Positions 8,734 to 18,400 are shown, counted from the stretch's first letter. The stretch is 64,000 bases of DNA from Planctomycetota bacterium (GCA_014584345.1 JACTNB010000022.1:170024-234023), one strand, 5' to 3'. The notes: generated from the sequence alone by a model not told the origin. Numbers and translations are program-made.

Positions 8734-9666
8734 ATGCCACGCTTTGAAGTTCTCCGTTCCACGGAAATCGAGGCCCTTCCGGAACCCGTCTACGAAACAC
8801 TCGTCGATTTTCGGACGTGGCCGAAGTGGTCGCCGTGGCTGTGCGCGGAACCCGAGGCCAGCGTGATTGTTTCGGAGAATCCGCGTGCTGTCGGCTCAAG
8901 CTATCGCTGGTCGGGATCGATCGTGGGAGCCGGGGCAATACAGCATAAGTTGCTGGAACCGGGGCGTCGCATCCTCGACGAACTGTGCATCTTGAAACCC
9001 TGGAAATCAAAATCGGAGGTTGGCTTCCAACTGGAGCCCGCCGGGAAAGGAACCCGGGTGACCTGGTTCATGAAAGGGTCTCTGCCCTGGTTCCTGTTCT
9101 GGATGATCCCTCAGTTGGAGCCTCTGATCGGGATGGATTACGAGCGGGGGCTACGGATGTTGAAGGAGTGGGTGGAAACGGGACGCGTGGATTCACAGAC
9201 CCAACTGCAGGGTATCGAGCCTATCGGCCCACTGCGCATGGCAGGCGTGAAGCGGCAATGTGCATTCCGGGAGTTGCCGGATTCGATGTCCGCAGCCTTC
9301 GAGGAAGTCCAGCAATACTACCGACAACACGGACTGGCAACCGATACGGAAGCGATCTCCGTGTATCATCTCTGCGACTTCAAATCGAACCTCTGCGAGT
9401 ATACGGCGGGTTTCCTGCTTCCGGAGGAGCCGGGGCGGCTTCCGCGGGAATTATTGACCTGGTCGATCCCTTCGCTGCGGGCCATACGTGTCACTCATGT
9501 GGGCCGGTATGCGCATCTGGGGAATGCCTGGAGCACGGGGCATCAATTGGTACGCTATCAGCATCACAAACTGGCCAAAGTCGACAGTTTCGAAATTTAT
9601 CGAAACAGGCCCGGGCAAACTCCTGCCCGCAACCTTGTGACCGATGTTTATATTCCCATCCGCTGA
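8734..9666 (+). CDS. SRPBCC-family protein with C-terminal GyrI-like effector-binding domain
   Basis: Two-domain ligand-binding protein of 310 aa. Residues ~1-140 have the SRPBCC/polyketide-cyclase pattern (ALPEPVYETLVDFRTWPKW, then GxGTRVTWFMKGSLPWF). Residues ~155-310 resemble the GyrI/AraC effector-binding fold, here fused to SRPBCC instead of a DNA-binding domain. This pairing is known in other bacteria. The ATG at 8734 follows AAGGTAAGG; a GTG one codon earlier is the alternative. The ligand is unknown. Confidence 0.78.
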   Translation: MPRFEVLRSTEIEALPEPVYETLVDFRTWPKWSPWLCAEPEASVIVSENPRAVGSSYRWSGSIVGAGAIQHKLLEPGRRILDELCILKPWKSKSEVGFQLEPAGKGTRVTWFMKGSLPWFLFWMIPQLEPLIGMDYERGLRMLKEWVETGRVDSQTQLQGIEPIGPLRMAGVKRQCAFRELPDSMSAAFEEVQQYYRQHGLATDTEAISVYHLCDFKSNLCEYTAGFLLPEEPGRLPRELLTWSIPSLRAIRVTHVGRYAHLGNAWSTGHQLVRYQHHKLAKVDSFEIYRNRPGQTPARNLVTDVYIPIR

Positions 9667-9777
9667 CATGCCCCGTTGCACAATACCGCCGCATGTCAAC
9701 TCCAGTGGATCCCGGCCCGCACCGTCTCGCTTCGGACAGTGCACCCGTGATTCCTGAAGCGCTGGCGCAAAAAGCGA

Positions 9778-9821
9778 AGATGGTCGGCCGGGGACGACAC
9801 CAAGCCCCCAACCGACCATCT
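9778..9821. terminator. possible terminator between convergent genes
   Basis: A 10-bp stem (9778-9787 with 9812-9821, AGATGGTCGG/CCGACCATCT) encloses a GGGG/CCCC inner pairing. It lies between the SRPBCC gene and the end of glnN. No long T-run, so the call is tentative. Confidence 0.4.
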
Positions 9822-9852
9822 CGACGCAGGAGAACACACACGACTTCCAAAA

Positions 9853-12105
9853 TCAGCGAATAAACAACATTTCCTGATATGTGGGGAGTGGCCACAGATC
9901 GTCGGAAACGTACCCTTCCAGTTCGTCGGCATAGAGGCGAACGGCATTCATTGCGGGCAGAATGACCTCGCAATAGTACTTGGCTTCCTCGGCCAGACTG
10001 TGGGAATGGTGGTCGTTGAATGCAACCTCCAGGGCCTTGGTGCTGTCCTGCAGGTTTTTGACCAGTTCCGTCACTTTGTCGAGCGTATCGGTATCGAAGT
10101 TGTATCCGACCAGTTTCAGGTTGGCACAGGTAGAGGCCAATTGGTTCTGATAACGAATGGCAGCGGGGAAGATCATCGTCCGGGCCACTTCAATGGTCGT
10201 CCGGGCTTCCACGCTGATGAACTTACAGTACTGCTCGAGGTAAATATCGAGGCGGCTTTCCAGTTCGCGTTCCGACAGCACGTTGTACTTCGTGAACAGA
10301 TTCTTGACTTCCGGGCGTCCCAGGAAGGGGAGCGCCTCGGCGGACGTTTTCATGTTCAGCAGGCCACGACGAGCCGCTTCCTGATGCCATTCCTCGGAAT
10401 AGCCGTCGCCATTGAAGATGACCGAACCATGCTCGTTCATGATGTCGGCGATCAGCGTCTGGATGGAAGGATTGAGCTTCGAGGGATCGCCACCCGTCAA
10501 TTGTTCCAGCTTCGTGGCACAGTAATCCAGCGATTCGGCAACAATGGTATTCATGGCAACGAGCGGACCGGCAATGGACTGATGAGCCCCAACCGCGCGA
10601 AACTCGAAGCGATTTCCCGTGAAGGCAAACGGACTGGTACGGTTACGATCGCCAGCATCCTTGGGCAAGGGTGGCAGCACGTCGACGCCGACCGTCAAGG
10701 TGCCACGAGGAAGCGAGGACTTGGCTCCCCCGGCCTTGATCTGCTCGAACACATCCGTCAACTGATCCCCCAGGAAGATGGAGATGATCGCAGGAGGGGC
10801 TTCGTTGGCCCCCAGGCGATGATCGTTGCTGGCAGAGGCCACCACGGCACGCAGCAGCCCCTGGTACAAATGCACGGCTCGAATCACGGCGGCACAGAAC
10901 ACCAGGAACTGAGCGTTTTCGTGCGGCGTTTCGCCGGGATCGAGCAGATTCCCCTGCGAGGCGCTCCCCATCGACCAGTTCACGTGCTTGCCGGAACCGT
11001 TCACGCCCGCGAATGGTTTTTCATGCAGCAGGCAAGCCATGCCGTACTTTTCCGCGACGCGTTTGAGGGTCAGCATGATCAACTGCTGATGGTCGGTTGC
11101 CAGGTTGGCAAACTCAAACGTCGGAGCGATTTCGTACTGACCGGGAGCCACTTCATTGTGACGCGTTTTGACCGGAACGCCGAGCTTGAACAACTCCCGT
11201 TCCACTTCCAGCATGAAAGCCAGCACCCGCTCGGGAATCGCACCGAAATAGTGATCCTCGAATTCCTGTCCCTTGGGGGGTTTGGCCCCAAACAGGGTGC
11301 GACCGCAGTTGAGCAGGTCGGGACGGGCAAAGAAGAAATTGCGGTCGATCAGGAAGTATTCCTGTTCGGGTCCGGCGGTGGAGGAAACCAGAGCGCCATC
11401 CGTCTTGCCGAACAACCTCAAAATCCGCTGGGCCTGAACGTTCAGGGCCTGCATCGATCGTAACACCGGGGTTTTCTTGTCGAGTGCCTCGCCCGTCCAC
11501 GAAACGAATGCCGTGGGTATGCACAGCGTGGTTCCGTTGGGGTTTTCCAGAATGTAGGCCGGGCTGGTTACATCCCAGATGGTGTAGCCACGTGCTTCGA
11601 ACGTCGCACGAATACCGCCACTCGGGAAGCTGGAACCATCAGGCTCGCCTTGAATCAACTGGCTGCCACTAAACTCGGCAACTGCTCCACCATCTCCGTT
11701 GGGAGCCAGGAAGCTGTCGTGTTTTTCGGCGGTTAATCCGGTCAGGGGATAGAAGACGTGGGCGTAGTGCGTGGCCCCTTTCTCGATGGCCCAGTCTTTC
11801 ATGGCGGAAGCAACGATATCCGCGATGGAGGGATCGAGCTTGGTGCCGGTCTCGATGGTTTTCATCAAAGACTTGAAAACAGGCTTTGGCAACCGGTCCT
11901 TCATCACGGCTTTACTGAAGACATTCCCGGCGAACAACTGCTGAGTCGGGGTCTCCATGAAGTTCATCGGGGGGCTGGAGGGTTTGTAGTTCGTCACGGC
12001 AGCAATGGCCGCCTGACGAGCCGATCCGTTGGAGCTGTAATAGGCAGGGGCAGATGCCTGGGACATCCCGGAACCGTCCGATTTTGCAGCAGCTGGTGTA
12101 CTCAC
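9853..12105 (-). CDS. glnN: glutamine synthetase type III
   Basis: Cytoplasmic ATP-dependent ligation of ammonia to glutamate. 750 aa, the size of GSIII rather than the ~470 aa GSI. Characteristic GSIII blocks are present: FYPLTG(L)TAEKHDSF near residue 115, the glutamate/metal site GPEQEYFLIDRNFFFARPDL near 270, NGSGKHVNWSM near 370, and SNDHRLGANEAPPAIIS near 430. NRTSPFAFTGNRFEFRAVGA lies near 490. The start is GTG at 12105 with GAGAGG upstream. Monocistronic. Confidence 0.96.
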   Translation of the reverse strand: MSTPAAAKSDGSGMSQASAPAYYSSNGSARQAAIAAVTNYKPSSPPMNFMETPTQQLFAGNVFSKAVMKDRLPKPVFKSLMKTIETGTKLDPSIADIVASAMKDWAIEKGATHYAHVFYPLTGLTAEKHDSFLAPNGDGGAVAEFSGSQLIQGEPDGSSFPSGGIRATFEARGYTIWDVTSPAYILENPNGTTLCIPTAFVSWTGEALDKKTPVLRSMQALNVQAQRILRLFGKTDGALVSSTAGPEQEYFLIDRNFFFARPDLLNCGRTLFGAKPPKGQEFEDHYFGAIPERVLAFMLEVERELFKLGVPVKTRHNEVAPGQYEIAPTFEFANLATDHQQLIMLTLKRVAEKYGMACLLHEKPFAGVNGSGKHVNWSMGSASQGNLLDPGETPHENAQFLVFCAAVIRAVHLYQGLLRAVVASASNDHRLGANEAPPAIISIFLGDQLTDVFEQIKAGGAKSSLPRGTLTVGVDVLPPLPKDAGDRNRTSPFAFTGNRFEFRAVGAHQSIAGPLVAMNTIVAESLDYCATKLEQLTGGDPSKLNPSIQTLIADIMNEHGSVIFNGDGYSEEWHQEAARRGLLNMKTSAEALPFLGRPEVKNLFTKYNVLSERELESRLDIYLEQYCKFISVEARTTIEVARTMIFPAAIRYQNQLASTCANLKLVGYNFDTDTLDKVTELVKNLQDSTKALEVAFNDHHSHSLAEEAKYYCEVILPAMNAVRLYADELEGYVSDDLWPLPTYQEMLFIR

Positions 12106-12476
12106 GAGAGCGCCTCTCTACTAAGTCTACATTTGTGAACATACGCAACGGACACATTTCTCCTGCGTCCGCCTAATCCTGAACAGCAACACACTGTTGT
12201 CATTGCAATATTTACAAGCAAGTCTCATGCCGATTAGGTAAAAGTCTGAAAAATCGCACAATCCACCTGATTTTTCAAGTCTTACGCTCTTTCAATCTCG
12301 ATTCCCGGGCAGGGAATAAACCAAGAGGTGCACTAGATACAAGCACTCGTGCCCACTTGTGATGCAACACGCAACGTCACTCCTGAGAGTGTTTCCACCC
12401 GGTTTTTCGAGAGTCTCGCGAGCCCACGATTGGAATTTCGTGTCGAAATGTGATACCCTGTCTCGGACATACCGTT
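12106..12476. other. intergenic region between glnN and tRNA-Arg
   Basis: About 370 bp with no supported gene. It must contain the divergent promoters of glnN and the tRNA. I could not identify a convincing sigma54 or NtrC site. Confidence 0.5.
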
Positions 12477-12550
<74 letters not shown>

Positions 12551-12677
12551 CTTCCAAAATGCCATAAGTCACCAACCAGAAAGAGTTTGCGGATTTATTG
12601 GCTGGGCAAGTAGAGGACAAACTAGAGAGATCGGCCCCTGCCCGATTCAAAACGACCTGGAAAGGCCACAAGCCTAC

Positions 12678-12718
12678 AAAAAGCCCCGCCAGTGGATCAT
12701 CCGCTGGCGGGGCTTTTT
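12678..12718. terminator. bidirectional terminator downstream of integrase and tRNA
   Basis: An 18-bp stem (12678-12695 with 12701-12718, one G-U pair) with a 5-nt loop, flanked by A5 and T5. It serves the leftward integrase gene and the rightward tRNA transcript. Confidence 0.9.
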
Positions 12719-12739
12719 GCTTGCCGAACCGAGGAATGG

Positions 12740-13870
12740 TCACTCGATGTTCTGGCTGTTGCCGTGAACTTTGTTCGCAAGCCCGGACAGTTTCCTGTGG
12801 CGACGGCCAACCGTCTTGTAGGTTCGCTCGATCTGTTGGACCGAAGTACCGGCCATCTCTGCGACATCCTGCACTGACAGGTCATCCCTGTCCAACGCAC
12901 GAGTGATCCAGGTGTGGCGACAGCCATAGGGAGTATGCCGGTCGGTCAGTCCAAGGTCTGGACGCTTCTCAATCAGAGTCCGAATGATCTCCGCAAAACG
13001 CTGGCCCGCCGTACCCGAAACCCAGGGCTTGCCACGCCGGTTCCGAAACAGATTGCCTTCCTCGTAGCGGTCCACGAGTTTACTCGTAAGGCCCTGCATG
13101 AAGTCGTCCAGGTAGATGATACGTCTGCGAGTCTTGACAATTCCCAAGTCCCAGCCGTAGGGCTTCCCGTCGCTCCAGATTACCTGTTCGACCATCACCC
13201 CGGCGACCTCAACGTAGGTGCGGCCTCCCGTGTGAAAGAGTGCCTGAACGAATTCAAGCAATCGACGGTCCTCGATTTCGTCGTAGATCGCCTGTTCCTG
13301 GGAGGCGGTAAACACGATGTCAGCCCTGGTCAACCCCTCCTCGATGTCGTAACCACGAGAGGGGGAGCGACTGATCAGCCCCCTTTTCCATCCCCAATTG
13401 AACATCGAAGCGATGGCCTTGAAGGCAGTTTCTCTTGTAGATGGGCTGTCCCATTCGGGGTGAGCGACAAGCCAATCGTCGAAAAGCATGTAACCCGCAC
13501 CATTGAGGAATTCGGTGACTCGCCGGTTGCCAAAATGGGTGCAAAAATCGCTGAGATAGGCTCTTTTGATTTCCAACCTTCGCTGCTTCACCTTCCCACG
13601 TTCAACTTCGTCCCTGAACCACTGCAAATGTTCTTCGACGAGGGTATCGATGCGTCTATCGTCACCAAGGTTTCGGGATTCCACGATACGCATGATTCGC
13701 TGAAATTCTTTTTCAGCAAGCTCTCCATTTTCCCGACCATTTGCGAGCCGAATACGCTTCCGTCGAAAGATGGACACGAAGATTTCACTTTCTGCAAACC
13801 ACGCATCCATCGACGGGTAGAAATTCGGTCCAATCTTCCTCGACTTGGGCTTTTTCGATTTCTTCGACAT
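12740..13870 (-). CDS. tyrosine recombinase (island integrase)
   Basis: 376-aa site-specific recombinase expected to integrate and excise the island at tRNA-Arg. Catalytic residues visible in the C-terminal domain are Arg217 (HTGGRTYVEV), the Arg318-His319 box (TPYGCRHTW) and the nucleophile Tyr351 (IERTYKTV). The N-terminal ~170 residues hold the SAM-like core-binding domain. The basic first 12 residues may contact DNA. The gene reads towards the tRNA and stops 190 bp from it, the classic arrangement. The start at 13870 follows AAGGGATG. A small helix-turn-helix gene is 8 bp upstream in the same direction, probably the directionality factor or regulator. Confidence 0.93.
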   Translation of the reverse strand: MSKKSKKPKSRKIGPNFYPSMDAWFAESEIFVSIFRRKRIRLANGRENGELAEKEFQRIMRIVESRNLGDDRRIDTLVEEHLQWFRDEVERGKVKQRRLEIKRAYLSDFCTHFGNRRVTEFLNGAGYMLFDDWLVAHPEWDSPSTRETAFKAIASMFNWGWKRGLISRSPSRGYDIEEGLTRADIVFTASQEQAIYDEIEDRRLLEFVQALFHTGGRTYVEVAGVMVEQVIWSDGKPYGWDLGIVKTRRRIIYLDDFMQGLTSKLVDRYEEGNLFRNRRGKPWVSGTAGQRFAEIIRTLIEKRPDLGLTDRHTPYGCRHTWITRALDRDDLSVQDVAEMAGTSVQQIERTYKTVGRRHRKLSGLANKVHGNSQNIE

Positions 13871-13878
13871 GACATCCC

Positions 13879-14376
13879 TTACTTTGTTCCGCTTTTGTCA
13901 GGATCAATAAACTCCCATGCTTTTCGATCACGTCGTCCGTAAGGACGAGGCTTTCCGGTGTCCGCAGGCGGGGGAGGTTGGACGAGAAGCTGATCTCTCA
14001 ATTCTCGACATGCTCGGAGACTCGTCCGAAGCGGGCTCTTGGTCCCACGCAGCTTGCCGTTGTGAATCCAACGTCGGATCGTCTCGTCACTGACACCGAA
14101 CAACTCGGCAGCTTGCTTGCAGGTCATCGAGAAGAATTCGTCCGACCCCTTGAAACCAAACGGTTTCAAGAAGAAGACCGACACGCCAACGCCGAGGACG
14201 AGGTTTTCTTTGTCCAGGACCAAAACTTCATCGACGTAGCACAGCACGCCCGGCCCAAGATTCAGAATCTCCCAGAGTGCTTCCTCGACCTGGGCGACCG
14301 TGCAACCGGCGACTTTGAGTTCGAGATCGTTTGGGCCGTGGGTGATTAGGTTGAGTTGCGTGGCAAGAGTGTGCAT
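13879..14376 (-). CDS. helix-turn-helix protein, possible excisionase/regulator
   Basis: 165 aa. Residues ~83-112 form a MerR/Xis-type winged HTH (SMTCKQAAELFGVSDETIRRWIHNGKLRG). The N-terminal 75 residues look like a small alpha/beta domain, including VAQVEEALWEILNLGPGVLCYVDEV. The gene ends 8 bp before the integrase start and is read with it, the typical place of a recombination directionality factor. That role is inferred from position and motif, not demonstrated. Confidence 0.72.
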   Translation of the reverse strand: MHTLATQLNLITHGPNDLELKVAGCTVAQVEEALWEILNLGPGVLCYVDEVLVLDKENLVLGVGVSVFFLKPFGFKGSDEFFSMTCKQAAELFGVSDETIRRWIHNGKLRGTKSPLRTSLRACRELRDQLLVQPPPPADTGKPRPYGRRDRKAWEFIDPDKSGTK

Positions 14377-14388
14377 CGTGGTGGCCTC

Positions 14389-14928
14389 CTACTTCGGCAG
14401 ACGATGTATGCGGTCGGACTTAGGTGGAAAAGCGTGACCGCACACACATTTCTTTCCGTTAAGTGGAACGTAGCTGTTGCATTGCGGGCAGCGTTTCTTG
14501 AAATGGTTGCGAGACTTGTTCTTGTCATTTGCCCACTCAATCCATTCCTGCGGAGTTACGTTGGGGTCGAGGAGAACGACGTAAGTGACTTTCTTCTTGT
14601 CGATCTGTTTCGAGCGGGTCACAAGAAGCCCTTCCTTGCGACCAAGCACCTTCGCCAAATCAAGAGTGTTCTTCCATTTGGGGCGTGTCACCCTATTTCG
14701 CCCGATCCGAACAGGCCGAAGATCGTCGGGGCCGAAGGTGCTGCCATAATTCTTCTCGATAGCCGTCTCGATCTGCTGCTGCGTCATGACGCCACCATGC
14801 TTCCGCAACTGCTTGACTAGAAAAGCACAGTAGGCAGGAGCCGAGTTCTCCTCCTGGGCTCTATCCTGACTCAGATGACGGATCGACCGTCCATCGTCCA
14901 TCAGGAATGTTTCGGTTCTTTGCTTCAT
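14389..14928 (-). CDS. hypothetical protein with C-terminal zinc ribbon
   Basis: 179 aa from the ATG at 14928, chosen for the preceding GGGAGAACC. Residues ~25-115 look like a winged helix (AFLVKQLRKHGGVMTQQQIETAIEKNYG...RKEGLLVT). The C-terminus has a four-cysteine ribbon, CPQC...CVCGH. Together this suggests DNA binding. It is the first gene of a probable three-gene unit ending with the integrase, with gaps of 12 and 8 bp. Not recognised as a named family. Confidence 0.7.
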   Translation of the reverse strand: MKQRTETFLMDDGRSIRHLSQDRAQEENSAPAYCAFLVKQLRKHGGVMTQQQIETAIEKNYGSTFGPDDLRPVRIGRNRVTRPKWKNTLDLAKVLGRKEGLLVTRSKQIDKKKVTYVVLLDPNVTPQEWIEWANDKNKSRNHFKKRCPQCNSYVPLNGKKCVCGHAFPPKSDRIHRLPK

Positions 14929-15153
14929 CTTGGTTCTCCCATGTCTGGTTGGTGCGCAACGTGGGCGCACGAGTATCTGGGACGTTTGATAGAGCGGTCA
15001 GCAAAAGACCGATCTCGCCGCCGGAGAAATGTTGCTTAGGTCAAATAGAATGCGACGGCAATCGATAAAGCAGCCGAGGAAAGCAAGAGCGTTCTCAATC
15101 GGCTGAAGGATTCTACACCGAGATTTGGCAATGTAAACTTGCTGCTCGAACGT

Positions 15154-15423
15154 CTAGTCGAGCAAGTCAAAATACAATCCGGCATTCATCAATTGACGAG
15201 TGCAGTAGTGATGGTCGGAGGCCGCTCGCCTGCCAATCATCTCTCTGTTGTTCTCGGCCACTGCATCAGGATTAGGAAGGTCAAATCCGTTGGCGGTTGC
15301 AATCGCAGCGTAATGCCGGCCATGACCTTCTTCGCACAGTTCCGGCCACATCGGGTGCAATGCATTGGCCAGATACACTGACTTAATCGCAGCCACGAAA
15401 AGACACTTCTCGCTGATCCCCAC
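15154..15423 (-). CDS. small hypothetical protein
   Basis: 89 aa if the GTG at 15423 is used. The central and C-terminal parts have normal protein composition (ALHPMWPELCEEGHGRHYAAIATANGFDLP...). The ribosome-binding site is weak and overlapping frames are also open, so the exact start, and even the existence of the gene, are uncertain. No family recognised. It lies in a poorly coding stretch (14929-16026). Confidence 0.4.
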   Translation of the reverse strand: MGISEKCLFVAAIKSVYLANALHPMWPELCEEGHGRHYAAIATANGFDLPNPDAVAENNREMIGRRAASDHHYCTRQLMNAGLYFDLLD

Positions 15424-15595
15424 CGGTTTTTAACATAAACACCTGGTAGAAAGTGGGTTAACTGCTGTTTTTTGGTCGTGGCATGAGCGACGTAGACACT
15501 ACCTCCTGCAGGGAAACGAAAACCGCAAAAAACACTGGCCTCGACGTCGCTCGTCGCCCAAGCACCCCTGCCAGCGTGGTGGGGATGAGCGAGAA

Positions 15596-15742
15596 ATGTC
15601 CACGAAAACACCAAATTCTGGCTCTGATACCAACGAGCGTCTGAAGTTGTGGGAAGAACGAACCAACCACCGCAAGCAAGCCTTCTATGACCGCCTCGGT
15701 GAAGCCAAGGCGAACGGCGTGTTCCAGCGTATCTGTGGATAG
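15596..15742 (+). CDS. 48-aa small protein
   Basis: Short charged peptide, MSTKTPNSGSDTNERLKLWE..., predicted as one helix (WEERTNHRKQAFYDRLGEAK). Codon use looks coding and GGGGATGAG lies 9 nt before the ATG. It could be a small regulator, but nothing identifies it. The flanking 15743-16026 stretch shows no gene. Confidence 0.45.
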   Translation: MSTKTPNSGSDTNERLKLWEERTNHRKQAFYDRLGEAKANGVFQRICG

Positions 15743-16026
15743 CCGGAAAGTCGGAAACCCGGAAACGTGTGGCCCACGCAAAATCGCCCTTAGCGGCCTT
15801 ACCTGACTCCGGTAGAATACCAGCAACTTTCTCCAACCTTCTCCACTGGCATCGCCCCGCTCTGGCGATCCCCGAAGCCGCAAATGCTTATCGGCTTCGA
15901 TCCGGCCCCCGATCCCGAAAACCGCTTTTTCTGGAATCGATGTGGGCCAACTTAGTTCCCCAATGTTTGTCGCAACTGCGATGAGAATTAGATGCGAACT
16001 ACTACATAAAGATAGGAGGAATTTTC

Positions 16027-16233
16027 ATGAAACCACTTTTTTCGACGACTGAAGCCGCTGTGTTGCTTGATGTGGCCGAGCATCGAGTTCGTTACGCTCA
16101 CCGGGCACAACACGTCCCGAAGCCTCAAACCACCATCGCTGGTCGGCAACTCTACACGGTAGGTGACCTAGAAAGGTTGTGTGAACACTTCGGTATCGAG
16201 TTCTCGACGTTGGAACTCGAAAGGACTGAATAG
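16027..16233 (+). CDS. small MerR/Xis-type helix-turn-helix protein
   Basis: 68-aa DNA-binding protein: FSTTEAAVLLDVAEHRVRYAHRAQ is the HTH helix pair, and AGRQLYTVGDLERLCEHFG is the wing and following helix. The start is well set by AGGAGGAATTTTC. A strong hairpin follows directly after its stop. Position upstream of the helicase gene suggests control of island replication or excision; this is inference. Confidence 0.8.
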   Translation: MKPLFSTTEAAVLLDVAEHRVRYAHRAQHVPKPQTTIAGRQLYTVGDLERLCEHFGIEFSTLELERTE

Positions 16234-16235
16234 AA

Positions 16236-16270
16236 AAGCCCTGTGGGCGGCACAGCCGCCCACAGGGCTT
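16236..16270. terminator. long-stem hairpin after HTH gene
   Basis: A perfect 15-bp stem (16236-16250 with 16256-16270) with loop CACAG. No U-run, so it may act as a weak terminator or mRNA stabiliser. Confidence 0.65.
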
Positions 16271-16499
16271 GGGTACATCAAACATCCGTCGTGTCGGGAT
16301 GGCAGTGACGGAGGGTTTGGTGGATGCCGATTGCGAGGACAACTCGGTATCGGCTGGTCGTAACTGCGGGAGTCGGCACCCGCTTCTATCTAAAGTAGTT
16401 ACTCACGATGGATTCAAATTTATGCAAAAGAGCGCACGAGCGCAAGACTGATTCTCAAATCGAACGAACCCCCACAAAACATGAACAGGGGGTGTCGGA

Positions 16500-17987
16500 A
16501 TGAGAGAATTGACACCAGAGGAAAAAATAGAACTTGATGAGATGGAAGTGCCCTTTGAGTCGGTTCCCAACGCAATTCGCTGGGACGAAGAACTTATGCG
16601 GCAACTCATGGCCATCGTCCTGAACGACACAGAGATGGTGCGGCACATTCTTGAACCAGACAATTTCACAAACGACATTCACAAAAACGTGTGCTCCATC
16701 GCATTTCAGTTTTTCGACGAGTTCGGGCAGGCTCCAGACCGCATCTGGGTGAAAAACGAACTTGCGGAGGCTATCGAAGACAAGTCCGAAAAGGTTCAGT
16801 TTCGCTACTTATCGGAACTTGCAGTCGTCTACGAATACTATCAACCGGGTATGGAATCCACGGAGGCAATCGTCGAGAAAGCTCGACGTTGGTCCGAAGT
16901 GATGCGAACCAAGGATGCAATTCACGCATATATTGAGTCGCAACGAACAGGCAGTCCGATGTCTGCTTCAGACTTCGCAGCAAAGTGCGAGAGCATTGGA
17001 ACGACAAGTACAAGCCGAGAAGAAGCCCTCAACGCTGTCGATTTCTTCGCTTTCGCTGAACAGCATGAGCCGGAGTATCTCGTTGACCCGTATGTGGAGT
17101 CGGGAAACCTTTACCTGTTTTCTGGTGAATCCAAGGCGGGTAAAAGCACACTGACGACCTCGTTGGCAAAATCACTGGTTACGGGAGAAGATTGGTTTGA
17201 TTTTCCCTGTCAGCAAACGCCTGTCGTAATCGTAGACCTGGAGAACCCAGCCTATTATCTCGCTGCAAATCTCAAGCGAGGCTTTCCGATTGAGAAGTGG
17301 CAGCAATATAGCGACAAACTGCATGTCGTGACGAGCAAACCTACCGTGACCGTGCCGTGGTTGAAGCGGTTGCTGAAGCAGCGGTCGTTGGAGAAGGCGG
17401 TCATTATTATCGATTCGGCTCGTGCCGCATTCGAGAAGCAGTTCGCTGGCGTGGCGGGATGGGAGAACTCGGCATCCGAGGTCAGAAAGGCTCTCCAACC
17501 GATTTCCGAATTTTGCCACGAGACGGGAAGCACGGTCATCCTGATCCACCACCACAACAAGTCTGGACAGACCTCGGGCTCTACAGACTGGCATGCAGGC
17601 GTGGATTTCATCTGGAACTATTACAAGAACGGAACTCAGCGAACGCTGGCTGTAGAAGGAAGGCTCGTTCAGGAAGTGCCTCCGCTTATTTTCGGCTTTG
17701 ATGCTCGCAAGCACGAGTTGTACCTGGAGGGCAACAAGTCCGAGGTCGAGCAAGCAGCTAAGGACCAAGAAGTTGCGAACGATCTGGAGCAGGTTCTCGA
17801 TGTGATTCCTTTCGGGAAAGAGAACGCACTGATGGGTAAGGATATTAACGAGAGAGTGAGTTTCTCTGTGGGCACGACCAACAAGTTGCTGAAAAAGTTG
17901 AAAGAGGATTGCAGGGTAGCAACCAAGCCGTTTAAGGATGGTCGCTCTCATGGCATCCTTTACTGGCGTGAGAAGATTCTAGGATGA
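16500..17987 (+). CDS. AAA_25/RepA-like helicase ATPase, island replication candidate
   Basis: 495-aa P-loop ATPase of the RepA/DnaB-related hexameric type. The N-terminal ~165 residues resemble a DnaB N-domain (EELMRQLMAIVLNDTEMV...). Walker A is SGESKAGKST (208-217), Walker B is VIIIDSARAAF, and the sensor-like VILIHHHNKSG follows. The C-terminus ends in a winged-helix-like segment (ERVSFSVGTTNKLLKKLKED). Such proteins initiate or unwind replication of plasmids, satellites and integrative elements. Palindromic repeats follow within 20-150 bp of the stop, which fits an origin. The ATP-binding fold is certain; the replication role is inferred. Confidence 0.82.
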   Translation: MRELTPEEKIELDEMEVPFESVPNAIRWDEELMRQLMAIVLNDTEMVRHILEPDNFTNDIHKNVCSIAFQFFDEFGQAPDRIWVKNELAEAIEDKSEKVQFRYLSELAVVYEYYQPGMESTEAIVEKARRWSEVMRTKDAIHAYIESQRTGSPMSASDFAAKCESIGTTSTSREEALNAVDFFAFAEQHEPEYLVDPYVESGNLYLFSGESKAGKSTLTTSLAKSLVTGEDWFDFPCQQTPVVIVDLENPAYYLAANLKRGFPIEKWQQYSDKLHVVTSKPTVTVPWLKRLLKQRSLEKAVIIIDSARAAFEKQFAGVAGWENSASEVRKALQPISEFCHETGSTVILIHHHNKSGQTSGSTDWHAGVDFIWNYYKNGTQRTLAVEGRLVQEVPPLIFGFDARKHELYLEGNKSEVEQAAKDQEVANDLEQVLDVIPFGKENALMGKDINERVSFSVGTTNKLLKKLKEDCRVATKPFKDGRSHGILYWREKILG

Positions 17988-18002
17988 GCGATTCATGGTG
18001 GA

Positions 18003-18133
18003 AGACGGATTCACGCCTGCGTGAATCCGTCTATGTACTGTTTTTTCAAAGACTTGCGGCAATCAAACGACGGATTCACCCGAACCCTGGGCCTGAAAGG
18101 CCCAGGGTGAATCCGTAAGTTGCCCGAATCCGT
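18003..18133. repeat. palindromic repeats sharing CGGATTCA motif (possible iterons/origin)
   Basis: A perfect 14-bp hairpin at 18003-18016/18019-18032, followed by a T6 run. A second interrupted hairpin has outer arms ACGGATTCA (18070-18078) and TGAATCCGT (18108-18116) and inner arms at 18085-18094/18098-18107. A fifth copy, GAATCCGTA, begins at 18126. Five copies in both orientations lie right after the helicase gene. The first hairpin may also terminate that gene. Confidence 0.65.
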
Positions 18134-18336
18134 AATGGTGAAGTAAGCCTTTAGGTTTATTACTGGTTGCGACTGTCCGAGCCTCCAGCAGCGACGATGG
18201 CCTCACAGTGGTGAAGCTCCCTCCAGATGTTCACCCTACATTCCGCCAGCTTGCAGCCCGACTGCGACTTGGTATCAGCACTGCTCTACTGATTTCGGCT
18301 CAGTCCCAGACCCTTCCTTGTTTTGCAAGCACCAAT

Positions 18337-18370
18337 GCCCCCGCCCGCCGCTGGTGCGGCGGGCGGGGGC
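18337..18370. terminator. GC-rich rho-independent terminator
   Basis: A 15-bp stem (18337-18351 with 18356-18370), 4-nt loop, followed by GTTTTCTTT. Confidence 0.8.
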
Positions 18371-18400
18371 GTTTTCTTTCATGCCGATCATACATACGGC

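Noticed and set aside
10000..11463. 487-aa plus-strand ORF inside glnN
   Set aside because: Entirely antisense to glnN, which has all GSIII motifs.
15237..15883. Overlapping minus-strand ORFs of 199 and 141 aa
   Set aside because: Composition is non-protein-like; mutually overlapping frames with no ribosome sites.
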